Assembly (NCBI GenBank): GCA_028822385.1
Contig: JAPKDV010000007.1
Span: 1 to 42,712, forward strand
Reading direction: 5' to 3'
From: Alphaproteobacteria bacterium
GTDB lineage: Bacteria > Pseudomonadota > Alphaproteobacteria > UBA6615
DNA length: 42,712 bases
In this document: piece by piece, positions 42,382-42,712 of the stretch
Layout of the letters: the number at the start of each line of letters is the position of its first letter
How positions within the stretch are numbered: position 1 is the stretch's first letter
The notes under the pieces: model-generated
What the model was told of the DNA's origin: nothing
Seen by the model: the letters and a program-made list of their open reading frames with translations, nothing else
Database searches by the model: none
Position numbers and translations under genes: made by a program

Positions 42382-42712
42382 GCGCCTATAGAAAAACCGG
42401 TTCAGAAACGCACCGCCCCCCGGGGGTGCGTTCGAGCCTCACGTAGAGGCGATCTCTGACAATATTGACTAACAAAAGCTGAGCGAGGCCAATGCTGCCT
42501 CACGTGATGTGGAGTATTTCTGATTGCAACAGCTTGGTTAAGGAGCCGGTGTTGCCAAGCTTTTTAGGTGGAGAGAGGCGGCTGACGGGACGATTTTCTC
42601 CACGAAAATACTGTGAATTAAAAAGGGCGGCCGAAGGGCCTCCCTTAATGTTGGTAGAGCTGCCTTCAGCTAAACGAATAGATCGTTGTCTAGGATCGAT
42701 TTAGCGTCGTTT
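42382..42712. other. 331-bp region at the window end without a supported gene
   Basis: An 8-bp perfect stem, AACGCACC (42407-42414) with GGTGCGTT (42425-42432), follows the channel gene by 26 bp and may be its terminator, although no T-run follows. A 70-codon frame at 42492-42704 lacks a ribosome-binding site, codon bias or family resemblance, so I do not call it. Nothing else is recognisable. Confidence 0.5.

Noticed and set aside
42492-42704. 70-codon + frame at the window end
   Set aside because: No ribosome-binding site, no codon bias, and no resemblance to a protein family.
1-42712. CRISPR arrays, insertion sequences, prophage genes, rRNA
   Set aside because: I saw no regularly spaced repeats, transposase or phage-like genes, and no rRNA sequence on either strand.

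Overview
The window reads as the chromosome of an alphaproteobacterium, most likely Rhodospirillales-like and possibly marine or aquatic. The reasons are an NDUFA12-type complex I subunit gene, the mlaD / DUF2155 / aat / (acc) / aroQ neighbourhood, the bpt-x-hemB neighbourhood, a Mg-type HemB, a DacA-type peptidase with a SPOR tail, a phasin, a class II (B12) ribonucleotide reductase and a keto-acid-type TRAP transporter. The lineage is inferred from gene content and protein style only; no database was searched. Almost all of the sequence is ordinary housekeeping DNA. I see no prophage, IS element, CRISPR array, rRNA or convincing tRNA.

Layout. 0-3 kb: sugar-nucleotide genes on + (3' end of galU, UDP-glucose dehydrogenase, phosphohexomutase). 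3-7 kb: an LLM flavin oxidoreductase, a minus-strand pair (SPOR-tailed D,D-carboxypeptidase then MaoC-like hydratase) and an alpha/beta hydrolase. 7-11.4 kb: a phasin behind a promoter carrying three TGCAGTRCA boxes, then clpS, clpA and a small unknown gene. 11.4-17.1 kb, minus strand: a FemAB-like protein, a possible efflux-gene scrap, RidA and NrdJ. 17.4-19.3 kb, plus: NDUFA12, two MlaD-domain proteins and a DUF2155 protein. 19.2-22.5 kb, minus: aat, a ruined accB/accC locus, aroQ, a damaged marR, a family-5 uracil-DNA glycosylase and a NYN-domain protein. 22.7-33.5 kb, plus: folK, rpoZ, rsh, then the tight pdxJ-acpS-lepB-rnc-era-recO series, parC and bioY. 33.5-41.1 kb, minus: a TRAP transporter (binding protein, small and large permease), bpt, a small membrane protein and hemB. 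41.6-42.4 kb, plus: a voltage-gated K+ channel-like protein.

How the genes work together. ClpS, ClpA, Aat and Bpt together make up the bacterial N-degron pathway: two transferases that add leucine (or phenylalanine) to protein N-termini, the adaptor that recognises them, and the unfoldase. Rsh and RpoZ link ppGpp metabolism to RNA polymerase. GalU, the hexomutase and Ugd supply UDP-glucose and UDP-glucuronate for surface polysaccharide.

The points most worth checking are: (1) an accB'-'accC deletion relic between aat and aroQ, where the biotin carboxyl carrier and biotin carboxylase genes would normally sit; (2) a marR-family gene beside it that has apparently lost both ends; (3) three repeated TGCAGTRCA boxes around the phasin promoter, which look like PhaR-type operators; (4) a TRAP large permease with a soluble helical tail of about 330 residues; and (5) dyad elements in the nrdJ upstream region that resemble NrdR boxes.
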